A stretch of DNA of 56,496 nt, taken from NCBI GenBank assembly GCA_019634095.1, contig JAHQVY010000298.1:1-56496 (forward strand), given 5' to 3'. This DNA is from Cellvibrionaceae bacterium. Its GTDB lineage: Bacteria; Pseudomonadota; Gammaproteobacteria; Pseudomonadales; Cellvibrionaceae. A program made the translations under genes and the position numbers. Positions 37,201-46,605 of this stretch are shown in pieces. Within the stretch, counting starts at the first letter, position 1, and the number at the start of each line of letters is the position of its first letter. The notes beneath the pieces are model-generated. The model worked only from the letters and a program-made list of their open reading frames with translations, had not been told where the DNA came from and made no database searches.

Positions 37201-39747
37201 ATTGCCGGTGTTGGCTGTCCCTGGAAAAGCGGGCGCCGCCAGTGCCTGCCAGCAGGTCTGGTACAGGTGGCTGTCCACGGGGCCATCATTTAGCGTTGGT
37301 TCGGATGAATCCAGGCGTTTCGCTGCCGTGCGTGCCATCACATAACCCAAAGTCTCTGCAACAACATTGCCTTCATCGTCACAAATACTTACGTCCGCCT
37401 TGATCATCATAGGATCAATATCAGGCTCCAGTCGCCGGCGGGTGTGAACCCAAAGTCGGCTTGACGGCGCCGCGTAGACAATCACTTGCTCTTTCGCCAG
37501 CGTCACGTACATCTGGTCCTTTGCCACTTCTGGCAGCAACATCAGCAGCGGCTGGTAACAGGAATCCAAGACCGCGGGATGAAAAAAGTAGCGTTCTGCC
37601 GGACTCTGTGGCTGGTAAAGCAACGACTCCGGCATGCCCAGCTCACAGAGAATCTCCCCCTCCCCCAACCAGGCATTGCGGATGCCCTGGTGGTCGCTGC
37701 CGTAGGTGTACCCTGCTTTTTCGAGGGTTTGGTAAAAAGCCGTGGCGTCGAAGTGACGCTGACAACGCAATTGGACGGAAGCGCGGTCCTCGGGTCGGGG
37801 CGGCGTTTTCTCTGCCCCATAGAAACTGCCACTGGCGTGGCGTAACCAGGTGGGATTGCCGTTGGCATCGGTGTTGGCGAGGCTGCATATCTGAAATTGC
37901 ACTTTCCCCTCTTCACCTTCGCTCAGGGACATTTGCAGGCGCTGCACCGCACCTGCCTCGCTGTGCAAGACGAAGGCTTCTTCATAAAAGATATTGTCGA
38001 TGGCGACACGCTCCCTGCCGCTTTCCCCCATGGCGGCGCTGAGCGCCATTTCGACATACGCCGAGCCGGGCAAAACGATTTTTCCCCACACCGGATGTCC
38101 GCGCAAGTACGCCAAATGTTGCAGCTCGATCAAGGACTCATAGCAGCGATGCGGCGAAAGACAGTGGTAGAACGGCCGTCCCAAAAGCGGGTGACAAACC
38201 GCTTGCCTGTGTTCCTGCTCGTGGCTTACCACTTGCTGCTTGTTTACCGGGCTGGCTTCGGGCCGCGTCAACCAGCAGGATTTACGCTGGAAAACGCTGC
38301 GTCGCGGGGGGGCTGTTGCGCCGCTCCCCGTATCGTGATGATTTTCAGTAACGGATGCCTGCTCCAGTATCAGATGGGCATTGGTGCCACTGAAACCAAA
38401 TGCGCTGATGCCCGCTCTTCTTGTCGGCGCCCAGGCCGGCCATTCCACACTGCTATCCACCACGCGCAAAGGCAGTGTTTCCCATTGAATCTGCCGGTTG
38501 GGTTGTTGGAAATGCAAGTTTGCGGGCACCCGGCCATGTTCGAGGCACAACACGGTCTTGATTAGCCCCGCCATGCCCGAAGCGGCTTCGGTATGACCGA
38601 TATTGCTCTTCACTGCTCCCAGCAGCAAAGGCGCCTCCGCCGGCCTGTGTTCGCCGTACACCTCGGCCAACGCGCCAATTTCGATGGGGTCACCCAGGGG
38701 AGTACCGGTGCCATGGGTCTCCACATAGGCGATGTCCCGCGCCTGCAGATTGGCATTTTGCAGAGCCTGCCTGATCAAGTGGCGTTGCGCCGTCCCGTTG
38801 GGCGCGGTGAGGTCGTGGCTCTTGCCATCCTGATTGAGGGCACTGCCGCGAATGATGCCGCGGATCGGGTCGCCATCGCTAATGGCCTGGGAGAGTAATT
38901 TCATCACCACCACGCCGCAGCCCTCGGAACGCACGTAACCATTGGCCGAGTCGTCAAAGGTTTTGCAGCGGGCATCCGGCGAGAGCGCGTTGACCTTGCA
39001 AAAATAAATAAAGTTCTCCGGGCTCAGAATAACGTTGACCCCACCCGCAAGCACGAGGTTACTTTCGCCGGAGCGCAAGCTTTGCACCGCCATATGCACT
39101 GCGACCAGGGAGGAAGAACAGGCCGTATCAACGCTGATTGCCGGGCCGTGTATATCTAGAATATTGGCGAGACGCCCGGAGGCGATGCTGGGCGCATTTC
39201 CGGTAAAGGAATACACATCGATGTTTTCCGGGTTGTGCGAATGCAGGCTGTAGCGCGCGTAATCCTGGGTACACACGCCAAGGAAAAAACCGGTGTTGCT
39301 GCCAGCCAAACTGTGCGGATCTATGGCCGCATCTTCCAGGGCGTCCCAAGTGACTTCCAGCGCGAGCCGCTGTTGCGGGTCCATACTGCAGGCTTCGCGA
39401 TAAGAGAGGCCGAAAAATTCGTGGTCAAACTGATCGACATTCTCCAAAAACCCCCCTTGGCGCACATACATTTTACCGGAGATGGCGGGGTCCGGATGAA
39501 AATAGTCGTCGATATTCCAGCGCGAAGCGGGAATATCATCGATACAGTCACGGGAACTCGCCAGTGCTTGCCAAAAATCCCCCGGCGAATTTATTTTTCC
39601 TGGAAAACGGCAACCCATACCCACAATGGCGATGGGCGCCTGTGTACGATTCTGAGAGCGTGTAATTTCAGCTTTCAGCGCCCTTATTTTTTTTAGAGCC
39701 CGTTTTTGTTGGCTGATATCATCGTCAGTGGTCATTGTTCGTTTCAT
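34204..39747 (-). CDS. Polyketide synthase module KS-DH-ER-KR-ACP without AT
   Basis: I choose ATG 39747, one base after the upstream stop, giving 1847 residues. The longer frame only reads backwards into the upstream gene. Domains: a short coiled leader (SQQKRALKKIRALKAE), KS 36-466 (GMGCRFPG, VDTACSSS, THGTGTPLGDP, KSNIGH), DH 523-813 (HPVWGKIVLP and HPAVLDSC intact), ER 1090-1396 with HAAAGGVGMAAVQLA, KR 1416-1646 with GGLGAIG and a complete Ser-Tyr-Asn set, and ACP 1730-1800 (GLDSLTS). All reducing domains look active, so the module should leave a saturated methylene pair. The KS signature and the DH-ER-KR order are those of cis-AT synthases, yet only about 55 residues separate KS from DH and no AT or post-AT LPTYPF linker remains. 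Malonyl must therefore come from a discrete transferase. It is translationally linked to the genes on both sides. Confidence 0.93.
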   Translation of the reverse strand: MKRTMTTDDDISQQKRALKKIRALKAEITRSQNRTQAPIAIVGMGCRFPGKINSPGDFWQALASSRDCIDDIPASRWNIDDYFHPDPAISGKMYVRQGGFLENVDQFDHEFFGLSYREACSMDPQQRLALEVTWDALEDAAIDPHSLAGSNTGFFLGVCTQDYARYSLHSHNPENIDVYSFTGNAPSIASGRLANILDIHGPAISVDTACSSSLVAVHMAVQSLRSGESNLVLAGGVNVILSPENFIYFCKVNALSPDARCKTFDDSANGYVRSEGCGVVVMKLLSQAISDGDPIRGIIRGSALNQDGKSHDLTAPNGTAQRHLIRQALQNANLQARDIAYVETHGTGTPLGDPIEIGALAEVYGEHRPAEAPLLLGAVKSNIGHTEAASGMAGLIKTVLCLEHGRVPANLHFQQPNRQIQWETLPLRVVDSSVEWPAWAPTRRAGISAFGFSGTNAHLILEQASVTENHHDTGSGATAPPRRSVFQRKSCWLTRPEASPVNKQQVVSHEQEHRQAVCHPLLGRPFYHCLSPHRCYESLIELQHLAYLRGHPVWGKIVLPGSAYVEMALSAAMGESGRERVAIDNIFYEEAFVLHSEAGAVQRLQMSLSEGEEGKVQFQICSLANTDANGNPTWLRHASGSFYGAEKTPPRPEDRASVQLRCQRHFDATAFYQTLEKAGYTYGSDHQGIRNAWLGEGEILCELGMPESLLYQPQSPAERYFFHPAVLDSCYQPLLMLLPEVAKDQMYVTLAKEQVIVYAAPSSRLWVHTRRRLEPDIDPMMIKADVSICDDEGNVVAETLGYVMARTAAKRLDSSEPTLNDGPVDSHLYQTCWQALAAPAFPGTANTGNGASSPLGSDELTLILADRQGYGLALCAQWVEQGRSCVLWHRGEWLNRLATAPQWALSGGDTQDFSEAFEQLRNQASSKDEVAQIIYAWSLDDTLPTSAGTAVESPGMVSLVALLQCLLNQGIACRVTVLTHGAQQVSSNRIDPAPASSEQEEVNPLQALYWGFVDSAQEELAQSPMPGLRLRCMDIDFPHHQDESIKGLLPALFCQQSESSLSLRNGVFYAPRVRVLEHQPGPLALRLARRGDLSSLSWVPQPRRGLQANQVEVETLAIGLNLRDIFDALGLHPRQLEQFGLECSGRVTAVGEGVTRVAVGDSVIAFGTGCFAQFTNVDEDRVARLPGGMSWEQGATLPIAFLTAAYALTQCARIQPGERVLIHAAAGGVGMAAVQLALNAGAEVFATASESKLESLRALGVKHISDSRRLSFLDDVNRWTRNEGVDVVLNSLADEFIDKSVEALRSGGRFIEIGLRGWSQQTMKARRPDVDYHLVNLMAKWESDGGDIRNLLDEVLAMFARGELQALPVESFGSIEVEAAFRHMQQGKHIGKVVIRQTADASIVEGRNGKAYDAAAHDSVAKERTQLISGGLGAIGLKVAEYLVGQGHRNIALLSRRPPDAKAENALAAFRDRGARVELYSVDIAAPQLAETLEDIRHKHGPITGIYHCAGFADNKPIRDLDAGNLQRVFRAKVAGTWQLHRLTLNDSLNHFVLFSSAATMLGSAGAANYAAANAFLNGFAQYRNAIGLPAVSLAWGPWAGTGMYQDLSQANRQRLQRDGWRIIDDQQNLSHLSQLQARQGVIGVLSIDWSQWLKRKQSDDKRAVFAALQEPGPVSKSRPKTGKTNEVSRPALSRLASNAVKPGDSAWINELKQRPRQESQQWMEDFLRGEFADVLALEYNEVDMRQGFFDLGLDSLTSIEFRNKLQSRLGRKLPVTLFYDYPTVLGLADFLLTHFGIATEQQALTGTSDSATENAPKNNGAEPQPEAFQRIAEASDLELLNELMRK

Positions 39748-39748
39748 G

Positions 39749-42700
39749 TCAGATTTCCAGTTCAGCCTCAAGGAGACGATTAATTTCTTCTGCCGACATC
39801 GCATCCAACGCATCATCTGCCGGGCTCGGCTCAGGGGTATTCAACTCGCTTGTGTTTGTGGCGGCAGCCTGATCAAGGTCGGCAAGAGGCCACGCGGGGC
39901 TAGCGGATAAATCCCTTTCACCGGATGAAAGTGCTGGTGGAGGGGGGGCGTCGGCGGCGGGCCATTGGAGGATTTTTTCCACCAAGTATTCGCACATCAA
40001 CGCCAGGGTGGGGTAATCAAAAATCATGGTAGTTGGGATGCGCGATGCCATTTCGCGACTCAACTCATCGCAGAAGTCCAGCACGATTAAAGAGTCCATG
40101 CCCAAATCACCCAAAGGCTTGTCAGCGGCGATGGACTGCGGGGCGATCTTCAGCACCGCCGCCACCTTTTCCTTTAAATAGCGCAGCAACAGATCGAAGC
40201 GAGCGGCTGTTTCCGCCGCGGCTACTTGCTCAAAAGTCAATGACCCCGGGTCATTTTGCTTTTGCAACACCGCGGTGGGTGGAATCGCCGCCTGACTATT
40301 TGCGCTTTCCCTGGCAAGGGATGCTGTTTGCCCGGATTTTTCTGCCGGGCGATGCACAAAGCCATCACTTTCAGCCAGGATAAGCGCCTGTGGTGCTTGT
40401 TCCCCGGCGTTGGCTTGAGCCTGGGTGATGACGCTCACCGAAGTCAAACCTTGCGCAGACAGCAGGGTTTTCCAGGTGGGAATGTTCAGCAGGGGGGTGT
40501 CGTCGATACGCAACCATGGGTCGCGGGAGCGCCACCAACCGTCCAGTAAACCAAAGGTTAAGGTCCACACATCGTTGATCGCGGTCAGTTCGTTAAGCAA
40601 TAAAACGCCGCGTTTCTTCAACAGGCATTTCAAGTGGTCGAGGGTGGCGGACACATCGGCCGCGACGTGAATCACGTTGGTACCAAACACCAGATCAAAA
40701 TCACCCTCTTCAAGGCTCTGTTGGCGGGGGTCTTTTTCCATGTCAAAGGTTTGAAATTCCGTGAAGGGATATTCATTGGCCATCTGCTGCTGGGCCAGAT
40801 GGGTGAAATGCGGGGAAACATCGGTGTAGACGTAGCGGAGTCGTGATAACGATGGCCCGAATTTTTGCGCGATTCGCTGCAGAACCATTCTGCTGGTACT
40901 CCCGGTACCCGCGCCAAATTCGAGTACGCTCACGCGTTCCGCACCCTGCCTCAAGCGCTCTGCAATAAAGCATTCCAGCGCATCACAGAGCATACTGTTG
41001 AAAAAATCCGACACCGCATTGCCGCGATAAATATTTTCCACCAGCGCGTTGGACCCCTTCGGGAACAACACATCCGTGGCTCTGGTTTCGCCCCGACACA
41101 CCGTGGCAAAGTGCTCGACACAAACATCGACAAGCTTTAGCCAATTTCCGGCTTGTGGATGCTTCTCCAGCAGCGCTGTGCGGGCGCGATCACGGTCCCA
41201 GGTGGACATCGCTTCTGCTGCATCGTTATAGCTACCCGTCCAGGTTGCTTTTTCCAGCGTCAGATAACCCGCCTTAACCAGCATGTTTTCCATGGCAACG
41301 ATCAGGGGCAGGAATTTTTCCTGGATCTGCCCCTGGCGCATCAAGGTATCGCGGCGATAATTCCCGTGGGGCACCACCTGCTGACCCCAAGCGCGAAAAA
41401 GTGCAAGTGCAAGCAAGTGCACGTATGTGTGGAGCTCTGCCAGCCATGGCAACAGATCACCGGGTTTGGATCGGCCTTGTTGGCTGTGCGCCAGGACTGT
41501 GCGCAAGCGGGCCATCGTATCCGGCAGTTCGGCACGCAATTCACGGATTTCGCTTTTGTCATCAATGCCCAACTGAGAATGCACGTGCGCATTGACCCGC
41601 GTCACCAGCAGTTGCCCCAGGTCACCGCGATCCACTGACGCGGTGAAAACCCCGAGACCTTCTTCGTTGCTCATGGGGAGAATGCCTTGCTTTTCGATAA
41701 GCTTGCGAATTGACGCTTGGGAAGCAATGCCGGATTCACCCCAAAAGCCCCAGTTAAATACCGTTACCGGGCGTTGGTGGCGAGTTCGCAAGTAGTGGCC
41801 GTAGTTGTCTTTAAAACTGCAGCCCGCCACATAGTTGCTCAAGCCATGCCAGCCGCGAATGGCATTTTCCGAGGAAAACCAGGCGATAAAATCCAACTTT
41901 TGTTCACGGGTGATCGCGTTCAGGACTAGGGCAGCGCGAGCTTTGATATCGAAGGCCTGGCGATAAGCCTGGTAGGACATTTTATCGATGCTGTGGTCGC
42001 GCAATACCAATGCCGAATGCACGGCGCCGTGCAAATCACCGAAGTGCGCTTGAATGCGAGCACGCACCACGCTCATCTGCTGCAGGTCACAGGCATCGGC
42101 CGACAAGTACAGGACTTGTCCCCCGGCGCGTTCCACCCGGGCGATGTTGGCCTCGATTGCCGGCGACGTGGAACGCCGTCCAACCCACACCAGACGCGCA
42201 TGATATTCCCGCGCCAACAGCAAGCTCAGTTCGACGCCAACGCCCCCTGCCCCACCAATAATCAAATACACACCGCGCTGGCGAAAATGGCTGGTGCTCT
42301 CCGACGCTTGCAGATTGGTGAACCGAATAAAACGCTTGCTAAAGCGCAGTCCCTTGCGCCAGGCCACCTCGGGCAGATCCGCGTTGCCGCTTTCTGCCGT
42401 GAGGGATTCCACGAATCGATTGGCCGCTTGCCGATTGGCCCCCAGGCAGCCCAACTCAGCCGAGCTGAAGTCTATGCACGCCACATCCATCCCGGGTTGC
42501 TCGCGGCTGAGCACCTTGGAAAAGCCAATCAGGCTGCCGCCGAAGGGATACAGATCCTGCTCCGTGTCGGTGATCTGATACTGATCCTGGGTGACAATCC
42601 TGAGTGCCACACGCCGATTTTTCTTTTGCCGGATAAGCGCCTGCGTCATATTCAGCAGAGCAAACACGCCGTCGCGCTGGGTGTTGTCGAACATAGTCAG

Positions 42701-45700
42701 GTCATCCATGGCCTGCTGTTGCCAGGCATGATAATCCTGCCGCCGCGGCAGTCCACCCAAAAAGTAAATGATGCTCCCTTCACCCAGATCCCGAGCCAGC
42801 GCGTCAAAATCCGCTGGCTCAACACCCGGCATAAAGCGTATGACAGTAGAGCCCGAATCCGCTTCAGTCTGCAGACGCTCAAGGTAGTACTGCTCGATCA
42901 GTCCGCCCAATCCCCAGGGGTCCTCACCATGCTCAACCACGATGACCTGCCCCGTTTGCCGCTGCGGGCCAGATTCGGGGACGGGGGTTGCTTGCCAAAC
43001 CGGCCGGTAAAGGCAATCCGGAATAGCGTGGTGTTGTGGGGTTGGGTTCTGCTGCGGAAGCTCGTGCCGGTCCGACTGGAGTGCATCTTCCGCCGCACGC
43101 AATTGCTCCCGGGACATCCGCAAGGCCCGCAGAGTGTCGAGCTTCATCACTGGTGTACCCCGGCTGTCGTAAATCACCATGTCGACACACAGGTGTTTCG
43201 CACCCGGAGTATATTCATCGCGCAGGCGGTCGTGGATCCACAATTGTGCTGTGGGTCGCCGATACCACACCAGGCGATCGATGCTGAGAGGAATATGGGG
43301 TTGCTTCTCGTCATGGCTGACGACATCTTCGAATATCGGCAACAGGAAGGGCTGCAAACAGGCATCCAGGATGGCGGGGTGAATAGTATGCGCCCCTATC
43401 TCGCTCGCCAGTTGAGCGCTGTATTGCAAGCGGGCCAGGCCTTCGCCCTCGCCCAACCACAACTCGGCCAGGGAGCGGAAGTCACCGCGCCATTCGAAGC
43501 CTTTTATCAGGCCGTTGCGATAAAAAAGATCCCGGGAAACAGAGCGTCGACAGCGTTGTTGCAGCGTCGCTAGGGGCGTGATCGCCTCGCAATCGGGCCT
43601 CACATTTTCCGCATTTTTAACGATTCGTCCCTGGCTGTGCAGGGTCCACGAATTGCTTTCCTTGCACTGATCGCCTGGACTGCTTAGCAGTTTGTACTCA
43701 AGCTCTTGTTCGCTGGCGTCGTCAGGCCGCACCACAATTTGCAATTTTCGCACGTCGTTTGGGTCGACAAACAGGGCTTTCGCAAAACGAATATTGCTGA
43801 GGGTGAGCGGGCTTTCATCCAACTGGATTTCCATCGCCGCGAGTACCGCCGATATGTGGAAGGAGCCCGGCACAATCGCCTGACCGTAAACACGGTGTTC
43901 ATCCAGCCAGGGGAATTGTGCTAAGCCGATGTCGCTTTCGTACAGGTAAGTGTGGGAAGTGGCGCTAGCCATCCAATTGGAAAACAGCGCGTGGGAATGC
44001 GCTTGTACGCGGGATGGGCTTGTTGTGGCTGCGGTCGATGCGGGTTCGTCCAGATAACAAAAGCGTGTTTTTGCAAAGGGATAAGTGGGTAGCACAATGC
44101 GTCGACCCCGGCGGCGCTGCCTGGACCAATTGATTTCGACACCCTGTTGCCACAATGTTGAGAGAACAGTAGGCCACTGTTGCTGAAGGCTTTTGGCACC
44201 GGGTTCGGGTTCGTGCCCGCTCTTGCTGCTGGCGACCTGAAGCCAGATCGCTCGAGACGCATTCACGCCAACATCACTAAGTAATGGGCCTTTCACCAAA
44301 GACATCAGGCATAAAAATATGGTGTGTGTATCCTTCTTGGCTAAGCGCTCCCATAAAACCGGGTCAACAGGTTCGTCCGCCCCCGAGTGACCCAACAAGG
44401 AAAAGTGATCGCCCGTCGACTCAACTCGCTTCCACTCGTCCTGGCGCAAGATCAATAAGGCAATGCCTGGCACGGAAGACTCCGGAGGCAAATCGCGGGT
44501 AATTCCCTCCAGCGCTTCAAGCGTTCTCCCGGAATCGAAATCGGTCCGCTCAAGCGCAGCGCACGCCAACGCTGAATGCAGCGAAAGTCTTTGCAGCACG
44601 GCCGCTGCAGCCGTTTCCGCAGACCCCGTGACAGCGATACATTCGGGCATGACCCCTTGTTCCAGCACCCAGTTCAACAGCGCATAGGTGACAGCCCATG
44701 CGGGTACAAACGAATTCTTGCTGTGCTGCAGCCACCAATCTGCTGCGTTCGCCGGGCTTGCAGGAAGTGCCAGCGCATAGTGCTGCTGGTTCAGTTGTTC
44801 ACACAGCTCATTCCACGCCTGGATGCAAACATCAAGGCTTTGCCGAAATCCGCCATCCCTGGCATAAAGAGAAAAGTACTGACTCAGCTCCAGTGTGCCC
44901 AGTTCCTGTACTCCCTTTTCCTGCGCGTCCAAACCTGGCAAGAGGATGTGCAAAAGTGGTTTTTCCTCTACGACATTGACCGCCTCTCCATTAAGGCTCT
45001 CGTCATGAAAGTCAAGCAATTGATTTTGCAAATCTTCTGTATCATTGCAAATAAACGCCTTCCGGTACTTGAAGGCCTGACGTCCCACCTGGGTGGTGTA
45101 CGCAACATTCGCAAGAGCGATACCCGCCTCGTTCTGTAAATGTTCGGCCAGGCCCTTCGTAGCGCGAGCAAGGGCCTCGCGGGTTTTGGCGGATAAAAGC
45201 ACCATTTGTGGTGCGTCGTTACTCGCTTCCCCTTCCTCGGGAAGAATCCGTGCAGCGGGTGCTTCTTCCAATATAATATGCACATTGGTACCGCCCACGC
45301 CCAGCGAAGTCACACCCACTCGGCGCAGCCCCTGTGTTTGCGGAAAAGGACGCAGCGCTGTATTGAGAAAAAAAGGACTGTCCCGGAAATTTATTTTCGG
45401 ATTGGATTCGCTGCAATGGAGGCTAGGTGGGATCTCACCATGCTGCAAAATCAAAATACATTTGATTAAACTCGCCATACCGGAAGCCACATCCATATGG
45501 CCGATATTACTTTTCACGGAGCCCAGAGCGCAGTACTGTTTCTTATCCGTAAATTCCCTGAATGCCTGGGTCAACGCCGCGACCTCGATTGGATCTCCGA
45601 TCGGTGTACCTGTACCGTGGGCTTCCACGTAGCCGATGGATTCCGCATCGACTTCTGACAACACCAGAGCATCGGCGACTACTTCGGCCTGCCTATCCAG

Positions 45701-46558
45701 ACTGGGAGCGGTGTAACTGGGTTTCTGCGCTCCATCGTTGTTCACCGCGCTGCCCTTTATGACGGCGAGTATATTGTCCCCATCCTCCAACGCCTCATCT
45801 AATCGCTTTAACAACACCACTCCGAGACCACTCCCGAAAACGGTTCCGGATGATTCCGCAGAAAACGCCCGGCAGTGACCATCGGCAGACACCATGCCAC
45901 CAAGCTTGTGGGTATAGCCCTCCATTGCGGGGTAAAGTACCGTCACCGCGCCGGCGAGTGCCATATCGCACTCGCCATTGAGCAGGTTTTGACACGCGGT
46001 ATGAACTGCGAGCAGGGAAGTCGAACAGGCCGATTGCAAGGTGAATGCTGGGCCCGTGAGATTCAGTTTGTAAGCAACACGGGTGGCCAAAAAATCCTTA
46101 TCACTCGCCAGACGCATTTCGACGAAATTCATGAAATCCAGATCCACATCAATCCGTCGTTTTAATAAATTATCCAACAGGTACGTATTTACTGAAGCGC
46201 CGGCAAATACGCCAACGGGTATGGTTAAATCCGCGACGTTGTAACCCGCGTGCTCAATGGCCTCCCATGCGCACTCCAAAAATAAACGCTGCTGGGGGTC
46301 CATCATTTGCGCTTCACGTGCGGAGTATTTAAAAAACTCCGCATCAAAACACTCCGCTTCCACCAAAGGGCCACCGGAGCGCACATAGTTTTTATTTTGC
46401 AGTTGTTCGCTGTCAACGCCTTTTTGGCGCAACTGCTCTTCGCTAAAATGGGAAATCAGTTCCTCACCCGCCCAAATTTTTTTGTAGAAAGACAAGAGGT
46501 CGCCGGCGCTACCAAAACGGCCGGATATTCCGATGATTGCAACACTTTGATTCGACAT
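39749..46558 (-). CDS. Polyketide synthase module KS-(dead AT)-DH-KR-cMT-ACP
   Basis: The 2269 residues hold KS 4-430 (SACSTSLLAVH, EAHGTGTPIGDP, KSNIGH), a degenerate AT 533-836, DH 852-1160 (HRVYGQAIVP and HPAILDAC intact), KR 1427-1667, C-methyltransferase 1696-2062 with the SAM loop VLEFGAGTGST near 1870, and ACP 2119-2196 (Ser2156 in GMDSL). The module should produce an alpha-methyl, alpha,beta-unsaturated unit and would be the first extension step after the AL-KR-ACP starter protein. In the KR the Tyr is present (SNYVAG), but the Asn four residues later is Cys. The KS belongs by eye to the cis-AT type (GSAVNNDGAQ), while the KR-MT-ACP order is common in trans-AT systems. The end carries an acidic, alanine-rich tail that may dock with the next protein. 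The gene begins 48 bases after the starter gene, with only a weak ribosome site. Confidence 0.93.
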   Translation of the reverse strand: MSNQSVAIIGISGRFGSAGDLLSFYKKIWAGEELISHFSEEQLRQKGVDSEQLQNKNYVRSGGPLVEAECFDAEFFKYSAREAQMMDPQQRLFLECAWEAIEHAGYNVADLTIPVGVFAGASVNTYLLDNLLKRRIDVDLDFMNFVEMRLASDKDFLATRVAYKLNLTGPAFTLQSACSTSLLAVHTACQNLLNGECDMALAGAVTVLYPAMEGYTHKLGGMVSADGHCRAFSAESSGTVFGSGLGVVLLKRLDEALEDGDNILAVIKGSAVNNDGAQKPSYTAPSLDRQAEVVADALVLSEVDAESIGYVEAHGTGTPIGDPIEVAALTQAFREFTDKKQYCALGSVKSNIGHMDVASGMASLIKCILILQHGEIPPSLHCSESNPKINFRDSPFFLNTALRPFPQTQGLRRVGVTSLGVGGTNVHIILEEAPAARILPEEGEASNDAPQMVLLSAKTREALARATKGLAEHLQNEAGIALANVAYTTQVGRQAFKYRKAFICNDTEDLQNQLLDFHDESLNGEAVNVVEEKPLLHILLPGLDAQEKGVQELGTLELSQYFSLYARDGGFRQSLDVCIQAWNELCEQLNQQHYALALPASPANAADWWLQHSKNSFVPAWAVTYALLNWVLEQGVMPECIAVTGSAETAAAAVLQRLSLHSALACAALERTDFDSGRTLEALEGITRDLPPESSVPGIALLILRQDEWKRVESTGDHFSLLGHSGADEPVDPVLWERLAKKDTHTIFLCLMSLVKGPLLSDVGVNASRAIWLQVASSKSGHEPEPGAKSLQQQWPTVLSTLWQQGVEINWSRQRRRGRRIVLPTYPFAKTRFCYLDEPASTAATTSPSRVQAHSHALFSNWMASATSHTYLYESDIGLAQFPWLDEHRVYGQAIVPGSFHISAVLAAMEIQLDESPLTLSNIRFAKALFVDPNDVRKLQIVVRPDDASEQELEYKLLSSPGDQCKESNSWTLHSQGRIVKNAENVRPDCEAITPLATLQQRCRRSVSRDLFYRNGLIKGFEWRGDFRSLAELWLGEGEGLARLQYSAQLASEIGAHTIHPAILDACLQPFLLPIFEDVVSHDEKQPHIPLSIDRLVWYRRPTAQLWIHDRLRDEYTPGAKHLCVDMVIYDSRGTPVMKLDTLRALRMSREQLRAAEDALQSDRHELPQQNPTPQHHAIPDCLYRPVWQATPVPESGPQRQTGQVIVVEHGEDPWGLGGLIEQYYLERLQTEADSGSTVIRFMPGVEPADFDALARDLGEGSIIYFLGGLPRRQDYHAWQQQAMDDLTMFDNTQRDGVFALLNMTQALIRQKKNRRVALRIVTQDQYQITDTEQDLYPFGGSLIGFSKVLSREQPGMDVACIDFSSAELGCLGANRQAANRFVESLTAESGNADLPEVAWRKGLRFSKRFIRFTNLQASESTSHFRQRGVYLIIGGAGGVGVELSLLLAREYHARLVWVGRRSTSPAIEANIARVERAGGQVLYLSADACDLQQMSVVRARIQAHFGDLHGAVHSALVLRDHSIDKMSYQAYRQAFDIKARAALVLNAITREQKLDFIAWFSSENAIRGWHGLSNYVAGCSFKDNYGHYLRTRHQRPVTVFNWGFWGESGIASQASIRKLIEKQGILPMSNEEGLGVFTASVDRGDLGQLLVTRVNAHVHSQLGIDDKSEIRELRAELPDTMARLRTVLAHSQQGRSKPGDLLPWLAELHTYVHLLALALFRAWGQQVVPHGNYRRDTLMRQGQIQEKFLPLIVAMENMLVKAGYLTLEKATWTGSYNDAAEAMSTWDRDRARTALLEKHPQAGNWLKLVDVCVEHFATVCRGETRATDVLFPKGSNALVENIYRGNAVSDFFNSMLCDALECFIAERLRQGAERVSVLEFGAGTGSTSRMVLQRIAQKFGPSLSRLRYVYTDVSPHFTHLAQQQMANEYPFTEFQTFDMEKDPRQQSLEEGDFDLVFGTNVIHVAADVSATLDHLKCLLKKRGVLLLNELTAINDVWTLTFGLLDGWWRSRDPWLRIDDTPLLNIPTWKTLLSAQGLTSVSVITQAQANAGEQAPQALILAESDGFVHRPAEKSGQTASLARESANSQAAIPPTAVLQKQNDPGSLTFEQVAAAETAARFDLLLRYLKEKVAAVLKIAPQSIAADKPLGDLGMDSLIVLDFCDELSREMASRIPTTMIFDYPTLALMCEYLVEKILQWPAADAPPPPALSSGERDLSASPAWPLADLDQAAATNTSELNTPEPSPADDALDAMSAEEINRLLEAELEI
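44050..44960 (-). other. Degenerate acyltransferase domain in the first extension module
   Basis: The segment between KS and DH keeps the AT-like framework: LLHILLPGLDAQ for the opening strand and AVTYALLNWVLEQGVMPE for the helix before the nucleophile elbow. The GHSxGE motif is replaced by AVTGSAETA and no AFHS-type motif is present. The tail GVEINWSRQRRRGRRIVLP followed by TYPFAKTRF is the normal post-AT linker. This is a second, more diverged dead AT. Confidence 0.7.
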
Positions 46559-46605
46559 AAAAGACTCGAAATAACACGTATATTTTAAAAATCAGGAAAA
46601 TTTTA

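Noticed and set aside
34204-39816. Earlier start at 39816 for the KS-DH-ER-KR-ACP protein
   Set aside because: It would translate antisense-like sequence overlapping the end of the upstream gene; ATG 39747 follows the upstream stop by one base and gives the usual N-terminal coiled leader.
41993-43573. Long plus-strand ORF of 526 codons opposite the DH-KR part of the 2269-residue PKS
   Set aside because: It lies antisense to clearly conserved PKS domains, has the composition of a shadow frame and shows no recognisable domain.
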